Shown: one piece after another, positions 1 through 8,606 of the stretch | Numbering within the stretch: the stretch's first letter is position 1 | How the letters are laid out: the number at the start of each line of letters is the position of its first letter | DNA from: RPQJ01 sp963846315 | Lineage (GTDB): Bacteria > Pseudomonadota > Gammaproteobacteria > Steroidobacterales > Steroidobacteraceae | DNA length: 64,000 nt | NCBI GenBank assembly: GCA_963846315.1 | Contig: CAWJVM010000015.1 | Location: 62,001 to 126,000 of the forward strand | Direction of reading: 5' to 3' | Made by a program: the position numbers and the translations under genes | The notes under the pieces: model-generated | What the model saw: the letters and a program-made list of their open reading frames with translations, nothing else | Told to the model about the DNA's origin: nothing | Database searches by the model: none

Positions 1-2
1 CA

Positions 3-887
3 GCGGCCCTGATCGGTGGCACGGTCGCGGCGACCGTGTTTCGCCACAAGGTGCACATCGGCTACATCGCCGCACTCGTGGCCGCTTCGAACGCGGGTGG
101 CTCCGGCAGTGTCGTGGGCGACACGACCACGACCATGATGTGGATCGACGGGATCAGTCCGCTCGACGTGCTGCACGCCTACGTGGCCGCGGGCGTTGCG
201 CTCGTCGTCTGCGGCATCCCTGCAGCGTTGCAGCAACATGCTCACTCACCGATCGTGAAGCAGAGCAGCGGCCGCACGAGCATCGACTGGGGACGCGTGG
301 GGATCGTCGCGACGATCCTGCTCGCCGCCATCGCCGTGAACGTGCTGACCAACGTCGAATTCCCCGAATACTCGGATCGCTTCCCGTTCCTCGGTGCAGC
401 AGTCTGGGTCGCGATCTTCGCGACCGCTGCGTGGCGCCGGCCCGACTGGTCCGTGATGCCAGCGACGTTCAAGGGCACGGTCTTCCTGCTGAGCCTGGTG
501 CTTGCCGCGTCGATGATGCCGGTCGAACAACTGCCCGCGGCTTCGTGGCCGACGGCACTCGGACTCGGGTTCGTGTCGGCCGTGTTCGACAACATTCCGC
601 TCACCAAGCTGGCACTGGAGCAGGGCGGCTACGACTGGGGCGTGCTGGCCTACGCGGTCGGTTTCGGTGGCTCGATGATCTGGTTCGGCTCGTCCGCCGG
701 TGTCGCGATCACGAACCTGTTCCCCGAGGCGCGCTCGGTGGGCGGCTGGTTGCGCGGCGGCTGGCACGTGGCCCTGGCTTACGTGGCGGGCTTCGCGGCC
801 GTCATGCTGGTCATGGGCTGGCATCCGCACGCGCCGCACAAGGGCGTCGACACCGGACCAGCCGTGACTGCGCATCCGCAGGAGTAG
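3..887 (+). CDS. ArsB/NhaD-superfamily ion transporter, C-terminal part (partial at window edge)
   Basis: The reading frame is open from the first bases of the window, so the gene starts upstream and only the C-terminal ~294 residues are visible. Several hydrophobic segments are separated by short loops. A Gly/Ser-rich re-entrant-like stretch is followed by GDTTTTMMW, and a second similar stretch, FDNIPLTKLAL, lies about two thirds along; paired motifs of this sort are typical of the ArsB/NhaD (IT) superfamily of Na+/H+ antiporters and anion transporters. It acts in the inner membrane. The transported ion cannot be read from the sequence. A GTG at 36 is only an internal codon. The HAD hydrolase gene starts 7 bp downstream, so the two may be co-transcribed. 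Confidence 0.72.
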   Translation, partial: AALIGGTVAATVFRHKVHIGYIAALVAASNAGGSGSVVGDTTTTMMWIDGISPLDVLHAYVAAGVALVVCGIPAALQQHAHSPIVKQSSGRTSIDWGRVGIVATILLAAIAVNVLTNVEFPEYSDRFPFLGAAVWVAIFATAAWRRPDWSVMPATFKGTVFLLSLVLAASMMPVEQLPAASWPTALGLGFVSAVFDNIPLTKLALEQGGYDWGVLAYAVGFGGSMIWFGSSAGVAITNLFPEARSVGGWLRGGWHVALAYVAGFAAVMLVMGWHPHAPHKGVDTGPAVTAHPQE

Positions 888-894
888 AGGGACG

Positions 895-1506
895 ATGATC
901 CGCAATGTGGTGTTCGACGTCGGCAACGTGCTGGTCAAGCTGCATTACCAGCCGTTCATTCAATACCTGGGTCGGGCGGGCGTCGACATGACCGACCTGC
1001 CGCGCTGGCTCAGCCAGGTCGATCTCGAAGGCCACGAACGCGGCGACGTGCCCGGTGAAGTCCTGCTCGACCGCATTGCCGCCCTGGCCGCGCGGCCGCT
1101 GGATCCCGCCGAACTGCGCACGCAGTGGCTCTCGATGTTCGAGCGCTGGGACGAGATGTTCGCGCTCGCGTCGGGCCTGATGGCCGACTACCGCGTGTAC
1201 CTGCTGTCCAACATCGGCGACATGCACTGGGCGCACCTCGATTCGCTGTATGGCCTGGATTCGCTCGTGCACGGCGCCTGCGCGTCGTTCCGCGTCGGCG
1301 CGGTCAAGCCGCACGCGGACATCTACCGCAAGGCGGAGCTGATGTTCGAGCTCGACCCGGCCACGACCGTCTTCCTGGACGACCTGTTGCCCAATGTCAT
1401 GGGAGCGCGCGAATGTGGCTGGCATGCGATCCACCACACCGACGCGCCTCTCACACGTGCGCAACTGCGGGCGCTGGGCTTGCGGTTGCCCGCGCCGTTC
1501 ACCTGA
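895..1506 (+). CDS. HAD-superfamily hydrolase (subfamily IA, YihX-like)
   Basis: 203 residues. The N-terminal motif I reads FDVGNVLV (the nucleophile Asp is near residue 8). A motif II-like LLSNIGD lies near residue 103, the motif III lysine sits in GAVKPHADIY near 140, and the acidic motif IV is VFLDDLLPNV near 160. The N in place of the second Asp in motif I is characteristic of the YihX/epoxide-hydrolase-like branch of HAD phosphatases. The enzyme is a soluble cytoplasmic phosphatase, probably acting on a small phosphorylated metabolite such as a sugar phosphate; the substrate is unknown. The ATG has a GAGGGA ribosome site just upstream. It lies between the transporter gene and a DUF486 gene in the same direction. 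Confidence 0.85.
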   Translation: MIRNVVFDVGNVLVKLHYQPFIQYLGRAGVDMTDLPRWLSQVDLEGHERGDVPGEVLLDRIAALAARPLDPAELRTQWLSMFERWDEMFALASGLMADYRVYLLSNIGDMHWAHLDSLYGLDSLVHGACASFRVGAVKPHADIYRKAELMFELDPATTVFLDDLLPNVMGARECGWHAIHHTDAPLTRAQLRALGLRLPAPFT

Positions 1507-1519
1507 GCGAGGTTTCGCC

Positions 1520-1870
1520 GTGAATGCGCTGCCCGCCGTGCCGACGATGGTCCTGCTGCTCGCGGCCTCGAACGTCTTCATGACATTTGCCTGGTACGCG
1601 CACCTGAAGAACCTGAGCGGCCGTGCCTGGTACGTGGCGGCGTTGGTGAGCTGGGGCATCGCGCTGTTCGAATACCTTTTGCAGGTGCCGGCCAACCGCA
1701 TCGGCCACACCGTGCTGACGCTGCCGCAGCTCAAGATCGTGCAGGAAGTCATCTCGCTGGCCGTGTTCGTGCCGTTCGTGTTGCTCTACATGCGGCAACC
1801 ACTCAAGCTCGATTACCTGTGGGCGTCGCTCTGCATGCTGGGCGCCGTCTATTTCATGTTCAGGAAGTGA
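1520..1870 (+). CDS. DUF486 family (DMT-type) small membrane protein
   Basis: 116 residues from a GTG start at 1520, chosen because GCGAGG precedes it at a good distance and because the longer open frame overlaps the HAD gene. The protein is almost entirely membrane: about four hydrophobic segments, with ASNVFMTFAWYAHL near the N-terminus, a central LFEYLLQVPANRIG loop, and a short basic C-terminus. This matches the DUF486 family, a half-size relative of drug/metabolite transporters. The inner membrane location is clear; the substrate is not known for the family. Confidence 0.85.
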   Translation: MNALPAVPTMVLLLAASNVFMTFAWYAHLKNLSGRAWYVAALVSWGIALFEYLLQVPANRIGHTVLTLPQLKIVQEVISLAVFVPFVLLYMRQPLKLDYLWASLCMLGAVYFMFRK

Positions 1871-1872
1871 CC

Positions 1873-2337
1873 ATGGCCCAATCGGTGAACCCACCTGCGA
1901 CCGACACCGCCATCCATCGCCGCGTCGAGGCCTGTCGCGCAGGCACCGATCCCACGATGATTGCGCGGCTGCGCTCGGGCTGGGCCGTGCTCGGCGATCC
2001 GCAGGTGCTGCCGGGCTATTGCCTGCTGCTGCCTGACCCGGTGGTACCGCACCTGAACGCACTGGAGCCGGCGCTGCAGCAGGCGTTTCTGGCCGACATG
2101 GCGCGGATCGGGCAGGCCGTGCAGGACATCACCGATGCCGTGCGCATCAACTACGCGATCTTCGGCAACGTCGAACCGGCCCTGCACGCGCACGTCGTTC
2201 CACGCTACGCCGACGAACCCGCTGACCTGATCAAGGCCAACCCCTGGGGCTACGACTGGAACGCCGCCCCGCGGTTCGAGCCGGACGCCGACGGCGACCT
2301 GCTGCTCGCGATCCGTGCCCGGCTCGAGCGCGTGTGA
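1873..2337 (+). CDS. HIT-domain (histidine triad) protein
   Basis: 154 residues. The defining signature is HAHVVPR near residue 113, which fits the histidine-triad pattern in shortened form. Before it come the typical LPGYCLLLPD strand and an asparagine-containing segment, INYAIFGN. HIT proteins bind nucleotides and cleave phosphoanhydride or phosphoramidate bonds; the substrate here is not known. The ATG begins two bases after the upstream stop, and the C-terminal codons overlap the GTG start of the M23 peptidase gene by 4 bp, so the three genes are likely translated from one message. Confidence 0.83.
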   Translation: MAQSVNPPATDTAIHRRVEACRAGTDPTMIARLRSGWAVLGDPQVLPGYCLLLPDPVVPHLNALEPALQQAFLADMARIGQAVQDITDAVRINYAIFGNVEPALHAHVVPRYADEPADLIKANPWGYDWNAAPRFEPDADGDLLLAIRARLERV

Positions 2338-3266
2338 ATTCATCGTCGTCATTCCGTTTGATCGCGAGGGTCGCCTGCGTGCTCGCGAGCGTCGTGCTTG
2401 CAAGCAGCGTGTCGTCGGGCGCCGCCTACCGCTACCAAGATGCGCGCGGCGAGTGGGTCTATACCGATCGACCACCACCGCCAGGGCAGGCGGCGGAAAG
2501 CATGGCGCTGGGAGGCGGCGGCGCAACGGCACTGAAGCTGGTTGTGGAGCCCCGTTCCACGGACGCGGGTGTCGCGCTGGTGGCGATCAACCCGTGTCGT
2601 TGCACGGTGGAATTCGCCGTCAAGGCGCAGACGTCCGCTGGCAACAAGCTCGGGCGCGGGACGGTGGCGCCGCAATCGGAACAGGTCCTGCTCGACGTCG
2701 CGGCGGTCGACGTGCCTTCAGAAATTCGCTACGAATACGGCTATGTCATCGGTGAACCCGGGGTGGAGCACCGACCTGTTCGACCCTATCGCGCGCCGTT
2801 CGCACTGGCACAGCGATTCACGGTGACACAGGCTGCGCCGGACACCGTCACGCACGTCGATCCGTCGAGCCGCAATGCGATCGACATTGCGATGCCCGTC
2901 GGCACGGCCATTCACGCGGCACGCGAAGGGCTGGTGATCAACGTGGCCGCGCGGCATTTCAAGAGCGGCCTCAATCCGCAGAACATGGACGAGGCCAATT
3001 TCGTGCAGATCCTGCACGACGACGGCACGCACGCGATCTATGCGCACCTGCAGCTCGACACCGTGCGGGTGCGAGTCGGGCAGCGCGTGGCGCGCGGCGA
3101 ATACATCGCCAGCTCGGGCAACACGGGGTTCTCCAGTGGGCCGCACCTGCACTTCGTGGTGCTGCGCAACGTCGGGCTGCGCAGCGAGTCGGTGCCGGTC
3201 ACGTTCGCAGGCCCCGGCGGCGCGAGTGTCGCACCACGCAGCGGACAGGCGCTGACGGCGTACTGA
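2334..3266 (+). CDS. Exported M23 family metallopeptidase with DUF4124-like N-terminus
   Basis: 310 residues. An N-terminal signal peptide (hydrophobic core ending around residue 30) is followed by a DUF4124-type segment with YRYQDARGEWVYTDRPP. The C-terminal half is an M23/LytM domain: the first zinc ligands fall in the SRNAIDIAMPVGT region near 185, and the HLHF motif is near 275. M23 enzymes cut peptide bridges in peptidoglycan or activate amidases. The usual first ligand motif HxGxD is modified here (the residues read RNAID), so the protein could be a non-catalytic LytM factor; I cannot settle this. It starts at a GTG overlapping the HIT gene stop. Confidence 0.8.
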   Translation: MNSSSSFRLIARVACVLASVVLASSVSSGAAYRYQDARGEWVYTDRPPPPGQAAESMALGGGGATALKLVVEPRSTDAGVALVAINPCRCTVEFAVKAQTSAGNKLGRGTVAPQSEQVLLDVAAVDVPSEIRYEYGYVIGEPGVEHRPVRPYRAPFALAQRFTVTQAAPDTVTHVDPSSRNAIDIAMPVGTAIHAAREGLVINVAARHFKSGLNPQNMDEANFVQILHDDGTHAIYAHLQLDTVRVRVGQRVARGEYIASSGNTGFSSGPHLHFVVLRNVGLRSESVPVTFAGPGGASVAPRSGQALTAY

Positions 3267-3282
3267 GGGCTGAAGTTACGAG

Positions 3283-3505
3283 GGTCCGCGGCAGGGGTTC
3301 CGGTCTTCCTCTGCGCTCCGGGGTCTCACGCGCATCGTGAATCGTGCGAAGGACCCGCACGATTCACGGCGAGCCTTGCTCGAACGGGTGCGAGGCGATG
3401 GTGTCAGCGAAGCAACAGAATCGGTGGTGCCGCCTCGCACCTGCGCTCGAGCTGCGGCGTTCGACACGGAGCGCAGAGGAAGACCGCAACCCCTGCCAGC
3501 GGACC
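3283..3505. repeat. 223-bp imperfect palindromic element with nested hairpins
   Basis: The left arm 3283-3320 and right arm 3467-3505 are reverse complements over about 38 bases, with one mismatch and one single-base insertion. Inside lie a perfect 12-bp inverted repeat (GTGAATCGTGCG at 3337-3348, its complement at 3356-3367, 7-base loop) and a perfect 11-bp one (GGTGCGAGGCG at 3387-3397 and 3431-3441). No convincing protein is encoded. The structure resembles a miniature inverted-repeat element or a long structured RNA/REP-like cluster. No target-site duplication is obvious. It sits between the M23 peptidase stop and the end of the convergent yyaL gene. Confidence 0.75.
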
Positions 3506-3540
3506 TGACGAAACCCTACCCTCACCCGGCCTTGCGGCCG

Positions 3541-3566
3541 ACCTCTCCCGCCACTGCGGGAGAGGT
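3541..3566. terminator. Hairpin, likely transcription terminator or dispersed repeat for the convergent genes
   Basis: ACCTCTCCCGC at 3541-3551 and its exact complement at 3556-3566 enclose the loop CACT. A second small hairpin (CGGCC-TTG-CGGCCG type) lies immediately before it. The position, ten bases beyond the stop of the minus-strand yyaL gene and downstream of the plus-strand peptidase gene, suits a bidirectional terminator. There is no T-run, and CTCCCGC...GCGGGAG hairpins are also common as dispersed intergenic repeats in proteobacteria. Confidence 0.5.
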
Positions 3567-3575
3567 GAAGAGCGC

Positions 3576-5658
3576 CTAATGGCCCCGCAACTCGCGCACG
3601 AGCCGCGCGAGCGTCGGCACCGGCGGCGAACACGTCATGCCGCGGCAGACATACGCGACTGCACCGCCCAATGCCTTCTTGCTGGCCAGCGCCGCCGGCA
3701 GGTTGCGGGCATCGGCCGGCACCGCCACGAGCATACGGTGCGGGTCGTAGAGCTTGTCGACTTCGCTGCGCCACACGTCGAGTTCGTCGCTGTCGCCGCG
3801 CAGCACCAGGATCGACGGCGGCGACGTGTATTCCTCGAGCGCCATCAACAGCGTGCCGTGCCCGTGCGGGTACCGCTCGATGGCGGCCCATGCAGACCGC
3901 AACGTGGCCTCTGCGGCATGGATGTAACGCGGTTCGCTGAGCAGATACCCGAGTCGAATCAGCACGCGGGCCGCCACGCCGTTGCCGGCGGGTGTCGCGT
4001 CGTCCGAAAACGTCTTCGGCCGCAGGATCAGCGCCTCGTGGTCGTCGGCCGTGAAGAAGAATCCGCCGGCATCGTGATCGGTGAAATGCTCGAGCATGAC
4101 GTCGACGAGTTCGATCGCCCACGCGAGGGCCTCGGCATTCCAGCGTGCTTCCAGCAGTTCCAGCAGGCCCCACGCCAGCATCGCGTAGTCGTCGAGGTAC
4201 GCGGGGAAGCGAGACTCGCCGTCCGTGTGCACCGCGAGCAGCCGTCCATCCCTCCAGCAGCGCTCGCGCAGGAACTGCATGGCCTGTACGGCGGCATCCG
4301 CCAGGTCGTCACGCTCGAGTGCACGGCTGGCGCGTGCGAGTCCACCGATCGCCATGCCGTTCCAGGACGTGAGGATCTTATGGTCGCGGCCCGGCCAGAC
4401 GCGCGTATTGCGCACCTCGAGCAGGCGTGCGCGCGCTTCTTCGATGCGGGTTTCGACGGTCGCTTCGTCGAGCCTGAGCTCGGTCGCGATGTCGGCGATC
4501 GACTTGAACGTGTGCAGGTGCCACTGGCCTTCGAAATTGGCGTCGCGGTCGAGGCCGAAGCGCTGGGCGAAGGGCTCGTACTGCTCGACATCGAGCAGGT
4601 CGCGCACCTCATCCGGTGTCCAGACGTAGAACTTGCCTTCGTGGCCTTCGGAATCCGCATCCAGCGTCGAATAGAAGCCACCCTCGGGCGAACGCAGGTC
4701 GCGCAGCAGCCAGTCGGCCGTTTCCGCGGTGACGCGGCGGAACAGCGGTTCGCCGGTGGCGACGGCAGCCTGCGCGTACACGCCGAGCAGCTGCGCGTTG
4801 TCGTACAGCATCTTCTCGAAGTGCGGAATCATCCAGTACGGGTCGACGGAATAGCGGCAGAAGCCGCCACCGAGCTGGTCGTACAGGCCGCCTTCGGCCA
4901 TGCGGGTGAGCGTCAGCGTCGCCATGAACAGTGCCTGCAGGTCGGGCTCATCGCTCGACGCCGAAGCGCGCCAGGTGCGCAGCAGCAGCTCCAGGTTGGC
5001 CGGGTGCGGGAACTTGGGCGCCTCGCCGAAGCCGCCGAAACTGCCGTCGAATTCGCGCTGCAGCGTTGCGCGGGCCGTCAGCAGGGGTTCGCGCGACAGG
5101 TCGTCGCCCGACTGCGTCCGCCGGTGGCTGCAGCTGCCCGAGCACGTCGACCAGCTTGTCGCCGTACTCCTGCAGGTCGCCGCGGCGCGTCTGGTAGAAA
5201 TCACCCACCTTCTCGAGCACCGCGCGGAAGCCCGGCATGCCGTAACGCTGCTCGGGCGGGAAATACGTGCCCGAGAAGAACGGCCGGTGCGAGTCGGGCG
5301 CCAGGAACATCGTCAGCGGCCAGCCGCCGCCCGCCTGGTTCATCACCTGGTGCGCGGTCTGGTAGATCCGGTCGAGGTCGGGGCGTTCCTCGCGGTCCAC
5401 CTTGATGTTGACGAACAGCTCGTTCATCAGCGCGGCAGTCGCGGGATCCTCGAACGATTCGTGGGCCATCACGTGGCACCAGTGACAGGCCGAATACCCG
5501 ATCGAGAGCAGGATCGGCTTGTCGAGCCGGCGCGCGAGTTCGAGTGCCTCCGGGCCCCAGGGGTGCCAATCGACCGGGTTGGAGGCGTGCTGGCGCAGGT
5601 AAGGGCTGGTCTCGGCGGCCAGGGCATTCTGGTGGCCGGAGGGGCGGGGCGAAGTCAT
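3576..5658 (-). CDS. yyaL: YyaL-type thioredoxin-domain protein (DUF255), frameshifted
   Basis: Two overlapping frames together give a full-length (about 690 residue) member of the thioredoxin-domain/six-hairpin glycosidase family also called spermatogenesis-associated protein 20. The first part (5658 to about 5110) carries ETSPYLRQHASNPVDW and the thioredoxin-like SACHWCHVM with FVNIKVDREERPD. The second part continues with EAPKFPHPANLELLL, FEKMLYDNAQLL and KILTSWNGM. The frame changes by one base between about 5105 and 5135; total length is 3n+1, consistent with one inserted base. The function of the family is poorly defined. Because several essential genes nearby show the same fault, a consensus error is more likely than true gene loss. 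Confidence 0.85.
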
Positions 5659-5736
5659 GGCGGAACCTGAAGGGGTTCGATCGACTAGAATGCACGAATC
5701 ATAACGGAAGGCTGCCGCTCGCCGGCGGAAACGCGC

Positions 5737-6963
5737 ATGTCAACGCCGCCCCCGGCACTCTCGACTTCGTCCGACGACCTCCCCGAACTGCGGCTCAAGC
5801 CGCGCGAAGAGCGCCGCATCGCGGGCGGGCACCTCTGGATCTTCAGCAACGAGGTCGACACGGACCGCACGCCGCTCACCGCATTCGCCACCGGTGCGCT
5901 GTGCCGCGTCGTGGCGAGCAACGACCGCTTCCTGGGATTTGCCTACGTCAATCCGCACGCATTGATCTGCGCGCGCATCCTCGGGCGCGATCCGGGGTTT
6001 GCCCCCGGCAAGTCGCTGATCGTGCACCGGCTGCAGGTGGCGCTCGCGCTGCGCGAGAAGCTGTATCCGCAGCCGTTCTACCGTCTCGCCTATGGTGAGT
6101 CCGACGGACTGCCGGGACTGGTGCTCGATCGCTTCGGCGACATCGTCGTCGGTCAGATCGGCACGGCGGGCATGGAAGCGATGAAGCCCGCGATCGTCGA
6201 AGCGGTGGCCAAGGTGCTCGGACCGAAGGTGCTGATCTGGAAGAACGATTCCGGCGCCCGCGAACTCGAAGGCCTGCCGAGCTACGTCGAAACGGCGATC
6301 GGGCCCGACATCGAGGAGACCGTCGTCGAGGAAAACGGTGTCCGCTTTTTCGTGCCGATGGGCCATGGCCAGAAGACCGGCTGGTTCTACGACCAGGCCT
6401 ACAACCGGCGCGCACTACTCAAGTACGTCAAGGGCGCGCGCGTGCTCGACGTGTTCAGCTACCTGGGAGCGTGGGGCCTGGCGGCCGCTGCGGCGGGTGC
6501 CAGCGAAGTACTGAGCGTGGATTCGTCGGCTCCCGCGCTCGAACTGCTGCAGCGTTCCGCTGCCGCCAACGGCTTGCACAACGTCCGCACCGAGCGCGCG
6601 GACGCGTTCGATGCGCTGGCGGCCCTGCGCGCGGCAGGCGAGAAGTTCGACGTGGTCATCATCGATCCGCCGGCCTTCATCAAGCGGCGCAAGGACATGC
6701 CGAAGGGCCAGGCTGCGTACCGCAAGCTGAACCAGCTGGCGATGCAGGTACTGGGACGCGACGGCTTCCTCGTGTCCTGTTCGTGCTCGCACCACCTGGG
6801 CCTGGACGACCTCATGGTCACGATCCAGCAGGCCGCACGCCACGTCGACCGGTTCGCGCAGGTCGTGGAAGTGGGCGGGCATGCGCCGGATCACCCGATC
6901 CATCCCGCGATCGCCGAGACGCGCTACCTGAAATCGCTGTTCTGCCGCGTGGTGCTGGACTGA
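5737..6963 (+). CDS. rlmI: Class I SAM-dependent rRNA methyltransferase, RlmI-like (23S m5C)
   Basis: 408 residues, the usual length for RlmI. The N-terminal PUA domain (about residues 15-90) has RRIAGGHLWIFSNEV, the middle linker contains YGESDGLPGLVLDRFGD, and the C-terminal Rossmann domain has VLDVFSYLGAW (SAM site), the acidic SVDSSAPAL, IIDPPAF, and the catalytic-cysteine region SCSCSHHLG. RlmI makes 5-methylcytosine in helix 70 of 23S rRNA. It is divergent from yyaL; a TAGAAT hexamer at 5686-5691 may be its -10 box. Assignment to RlmI rather than a close paralogue of unknown target is by architecture. Confidence 0.86.
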   Translation: MSTPPPALSTSSDDLPELRLKPREERRIAGGHLWIFSNEVDTDRTPLTAFATGALCRVVASNDRFLGFAYVNPHALICARILGRDPGFAPGKSLIVHRLQVALALREKLYPQPFYRLAYGESDGLPGLVLDRFGDIVVGQIGTAGMEAMKPAIVEAVAKVLGPKVLIWKNDSGARELEGLPSYVETAIGPDIEETVVEENGVRFFVPMGHGQKTGWFYDQAYNRRALLKYVKGARVLDVFSYLGAWGLAAAAAGASEVLSVDSSAPALELLQRSAAANGLHNVRTERADAFDALAALRAAGEKFDVVIIDPPAFIKRRKDMPKGQAAYRKLNQLAMQVLGRDGFLVSCSCSHHLGLDDLMVTIQQAARHVDRFAQVVEVGGHAPDHPIHPAIAETRYLKSLFCRVVLD

Positions 6964-7008
6964 GCCGGTTGAGCGATTGAACGCCCTCGCAGGTAAGATA
7001 CACGGCCG

Positions 7009-7806
7009 ATGTTCGTCTATTCCCACCCTGATCCCATCGCGCTGTCGCTAGGACCGCTGCATATCCGCTGGTACGGCCTCATGTACCTGGTGGGCTTCCT
7101 GTCGGCCTGGTGGCTGGCCCGTCGCCGCGCGGGACGCCCCGAGTCCACCTGGAAGCCGCTCGAAGTCGACGACCTCATTTTCTTTGCCGCCGTCGGCATC
7201 ATCCTCGGCGGACGCCTGGGCTGGATGCTGTTCTACGGCACCGAGCGGATCCTGAGCGAGCCGCTCAGCGTGTTCCGCATCTGGGAAGGCGGGATGTCGT
7301 TCCACGGCGGCCTGGTCGGAACGCTCGTCGGGCTCGCGCTCTTCGCTCGCAGTCGCAAGAAGCAGCTGGTCGACGTGTTCGATTTCGCCGCACCGCTGCC
7401 GGCCATCGGATTCGGCGCGGGTCGCGTCGGCAACTTCATCAATGGCGAGCTCTGGGGCAAGCCGACGGACGTGCCCTGGGCTGTGATCGTCGACGGCGTG
7501 CCGCTGCATGCCTCGCAGTTGTACGAAGCCGCGCTCGAAGGCCTCGCGCTGTTCCTGATCCTATGGTGGTTCACGTCCAAGCCACGGTTCCGTTGGGCGC
7601 CCTCGGGGTTGTTCCTGGTCTGCTACGGCGTGTTCCGTTTCCTGATCGAATTCGTGCGCGTGCCCGATGCCAACCGCGGTTACCTGCTGTTCGACTGGGT
7701 GACGATGGGACAGGTGCTCTCGCTGCCCATGATCCTGGCAGGACTCGCGATGCTGGCGGTCGCCTACCGGCAGCGGCAGCCCTCCGGCAACTATCGCGCG
7801 GCCTGA
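7009..7806 (+). CDS. lgt: Prolipoprotein diacylglyceryl transferase
   Basis: 265 residues with about seven membrane spans. Family signatures are IRWYGLMYLVGF near the N-terminus, GGRLGWMLFY, the GGMSFHGGL segment with the essential His region, and the Lgt signature GRVGNFINGELWG near residue 145. Lgt moves diacylglycerol from phosphatidylglycerol to the lipobox cysteine of prolipoproteins, the first step of lipoprotein maturation in the inner membrane. The neighbouring order lgt-thyA is conserved in many gammaproteobacteria; thyA starts 5 bp after the lgt stop. Confidence 0.97.
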   Translation: MFVYSHPDPIALSLGPLHIRWYGLMYLVGFLSAWWLARRRAGRPESTWKPLEVDDLIFFAAVGIILGGRLGWMLFYGTERILSEPLSVFRIWEGGMSFHGGLVGTLVGLALFARSRKKQLVDVFDFAAPLPAIGFGAGRVGNFINGELWGKPTDVPWAVIVDGVPLHASQLYEAALEGLALFLILWWFTSKPRFRWAPSGLFLVCYGVFRFLIEFVRVPDANRGYLLFDWVTMGQVLSLPMILAGLAMLAVAYRQRQPSGNYRAA

Positions 7807-7811
7807 CGTCG

Positions 7812-8606
7812 ATGCGGCAATACCAGGCCCTGCTGCGGCACATCCTCGATCACGGCGCCGAGAAAGGCGACCGCACCGGCACCGGCACGCGCTCGGTGTT
7901 CGGCTGGCAGATGCGCTTCGACCTGAACGAGGGCTTTCCTCTCGTCACGACCAAGAAGCTGCACCTGAAATCGATCGTGCACGAGCTGCTCTGGTTCCTC
8001 AGCGGCGAGACCAACGTGCGTTACCTGCGCCAGCACGGCGTTACGATCTGGGACGAATGGGCGGACGACCACGGCGAGCTCGGTCCCGTCTACGGCGCGC
8101 AGTGGCGCCAGTGGGCTGCCGCTGACGGCCGCAAGATCGACCAGATCGCGCGCGCGCTGGACCTGATCCGCCGCGACCCGGATTCGCGCCGCATCATCGT
8201 CAACGCCTGGAACGTGGGAGAGCTCGAGCGCATGGCGCTCACGCCGTGCCACGCGCTGTTCCAGTTCTACGTGGCGGGCGGCAAGCTGTCGTGCCAGCTG
8301 TACCAGCGCAGCGCCGACGTGTTCCTCGGCGTGCCGTTCAACATCGCGTCCTACGCGCTGCTCACGCACCTGGTCGCGCAGCAGTGTGACCTGGGCGTTG
8401 GTGACTTCGTCTGGACGGGCGGCGACACGCACCTCTACGTCAACCATTTCGACCAGGCGCGGCTGCAGCTCTCGCGTGAGCCGTTGCCGCTGCCGCAACT
8501 CGTCATCAAGCGCCGGCCGGAGTCGATCTTCGATTACCGTTTCGAGGACTTCGAATTCGCCGGATACCAGGCACACCCCGCGATCAAGGCACCCATCGCC
8601 GTATGA
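7812..8606 (+). CDS. thyA: Thymidylate synthase
   Basis: 264 residues, the same length as the E. coli enzyme. The ATG at 7812 gives the canonical N-terminus MRQYQALLRHIL, so the much longer open frame upstream is discarded. Seen motifs are DRTGTGT, LVTTKKLHLKS, the catalytic Cys in ALTPCHALFQFYV near residue 146, QLYQRSADVFLGVPFNIASYA, and a C-terminus ending in AV. It converts dUMP to dTMP using methylene-tetrahydrofolate and produces dihydrofolate, which FolA, encoded two genes downstream, recycles. Its stop overlaps the start of the SET gene (ATGA). Confidence 0.98.
   Translation: MRQYQALLRHILDHGAEKGDRTGTGTRSVFGWQMRFDLNEGFPLVTTKKLHLKSIVHELLWFLSGETNVRYLRQHGVTIWDEWADDHGELGPVYGAQWRQWAAADGRKIDQIARALDLIRRDPDSRRIIVNAWNVGELERMALTPCHALFQFYVAGGKLSCQLYQRSADVFLGVPFNIASYALLTHLVAQQCDLGVGDFVWTGGDTHLYVNHFDQARLQLSREPLPLPQLVIKRRPESIFDYRFEDFEFAGYQAHPAIKAPIAV

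Noticed and set aside
3337..3579. Small plus-strand open frame inside the palindromic patch
   Set aside because: It crosses the inverted repeats and hairpin, has no ribosome site, and its translation follows the repeat structure rather than a protein pattern.
3579..5405. 608-codon open frame antisense to yyaL
   Set aside because: It mirrors the conserved yyaL frames, is Arg/Ala/Gln-rich without domains, and has no ribosome site.
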